Shown here in pieces: positions 25,882 to 26,299 of a DNA stretch of 26,299 nt. Origin of the DNA: JANNRA01 sp031401035 (GTDB lineage: Bacteria; Desulfobacterota; Binatia; HRBIN30; CADEER01); NCBI GenBank assembly GCA_031401035.1, contig JANNRA010000129.1:1-26299 (forward strand). Direction: 5' to 3'. The notes beneath the pieces are model-generated. The model saw nothing but the letters and a program-made list of their open reading frames with translations, did not search any database and was not told the DNA's origin. The translations under genes and the position numbers were made by a program. Each line of letters begins with the position of its first letter. The first letter of the stretch is position 1.

Positions 25882-25919
25882 GGCCAGGGCGCGGGCGAGG
25901 CGATGCCCCGGCTGGTTCC

Positions 25920-25951
25920 TTGACATTCAATAAGTCGCGAGTAGAACTCGC
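25920..25951 (+). promoter_or_regulatory. Candidate sigma-70 promoter for the secreted-protein gene at 26027
   Basis: A perfect TTGACA (25920-25925) is followed 16 bases later by TAGAAC (25942-25947), four of six matches. An inverted repeat GCGAG (25937-25941) / CTCGC (25947-25951) overlaps the -10 box. It lies about 80 bases before the start codon and is divergent from the OmpA-like promoter. Confidence 0.55.
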
Positions 25952-26026
25952 CTCGGCGCCAGGCTGGGCGCCCCAACCGGAGCGGGGCCTGCGGTCCTGT
26001 CCCGCCGGCAAATTAAGGAGACGACG

Positions 26027-26299
26027 ATGCGCAAGCACGGGTGGTGGACAGGCGGTCTGGCGGTGCTGCTGACCGCGGGGTTGGCGCCGGCGCAGGTGAC
26101 GACGGAGCAGAGTGCGTCGATCCTGGTGTTCCCGAAGGTGGTCTCCGACGGGACCCGGGACACGGTGATCCAGATCACGAACACCTCGAACTCGATGGTG
26201 CACGCGCACTGTTTCTATGTGAACGGCGCGTTGACCTTCCCCGAGCTGCCGGCCGGGCCGATCAATCCACCGTTGTGGATCGAGATCGACTTCGACATC
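26027..26299 (+). CDS. N-terminal part of a secreted protein of unknown function (3' end outside window)
   Basis: The frame is open for 91 codons to the window edge. The start is strongly supported by AAGGAG (26015-26020), six bases before ATG. The product has a clear signal peptide: MRKHGWWTGG, then LAVLLTAGLAPAQ, with likely cleavage after APA. The mature part begins with a beta-strand-like stretch SILVFPKVVSDGTRDTVIQI, then TNTSNSMVHAHCFYVNG, with an Asn/Thr/Ser-rich turn, a single Cys and a following Pro-rich strand pair. The strand pattern suggests an immunoglobulin-like or jelly-roll secreted domain. I do not recognise a characterised family. The gene is divergent from the OmpA-like gene. 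Confidence 0.8.
   Translation, partial: MRKHGWWTGGLAVLLTAGLAPAQVTTEQSASILVFPKVVSDGTRDTVIQITNTSNSMVHAHCFYVNGALTFPELPAGPINPPLWIEIDFDI

Overview
This is a GC-rich (roughly 70% by eye) bacterial chromosomal segment. It is packed with protein-coding genes, nearly all on the + strand, many joined by 4-base ATGA/GTGA stop-start overlaps. Outer-membrane-type proteins (a beta-barrel-like protein and an OmpA-like envelope protein) indicate a Gram-negative. The order tilS-ftsH-cdaA-cdaR-glmM-pdxJ-nnr-tsaE-lysC-cimA resembles that of Geobacter-type and other deltaproteobacterial-grade lineages. My best guess is an uncultured Desulfobacterota/Binatota-like bacterium, inferred from gene order and composition only.

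Layout. (1) 1-526: the 3' end of a gene whose product ends in a membrane-anchor or sorting-like tail, then a gene-free stretch holding a 167-bp long-hairpin element that looks like a MITE. (2) 527-4175: a tightly coupled trio encoding an outer-membrane barrel, an exported cupredoxin-like protein and a transmembrane HAMP/class III nucleotide cyclase. A GT-C glycosyltransferase (4180-5757) follows. (3) 5867-8126: an ACAD10/11-type acyl-CoA dehydrogenase and a quinone oxidoreductase, ended by a strong bidirectional terminator that also serves a convergent tRNA-Gly(GCC) gene on the - strand. (4) 8390-10108: a four-gene module of zinc-ribbon/PspC protein, ECF sigma factor, two-helix membrane protein and second zinc-ribbon/PspC protein, preceded by an ECF-like promoter. 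(5) 10177-24989: a long housekeeping run, tilS, ftsH, cdaA, cdaR, glmM, pdxJ, nnr, tsaE, lysC, cimA, nifS-like, mnmA, rnc. It covers tRNA modification, membrane proteolysis, c-di-AMP synthesis, cell-wall precursor, vitamin B6, NAD(P)H repair and amino-acid synthesis. (6) 25012-26299: an OmpA-family envelope protein on the - strand, a divergent regulatory region, and the 5' part of a secreted protein of unknown function cut by the window end.

How the genes work together. cdaA-cdaR-glmM is the known c-di-AMP/cell-wall module. lysC and cimA feed aspartate-family and isoleucine synthesis. The cysteine desulfurase next to mnmA can supply its sulfur. tilS, tsaE and mnmA all modify tRNA. The best candidates for something not well described are the barrel/cupredoxin/sensor-cyclase trio and the double zinc-ribbon-PspC ECF module. 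Both are inferences from gene context. The rest is mostly ordinary core genome.
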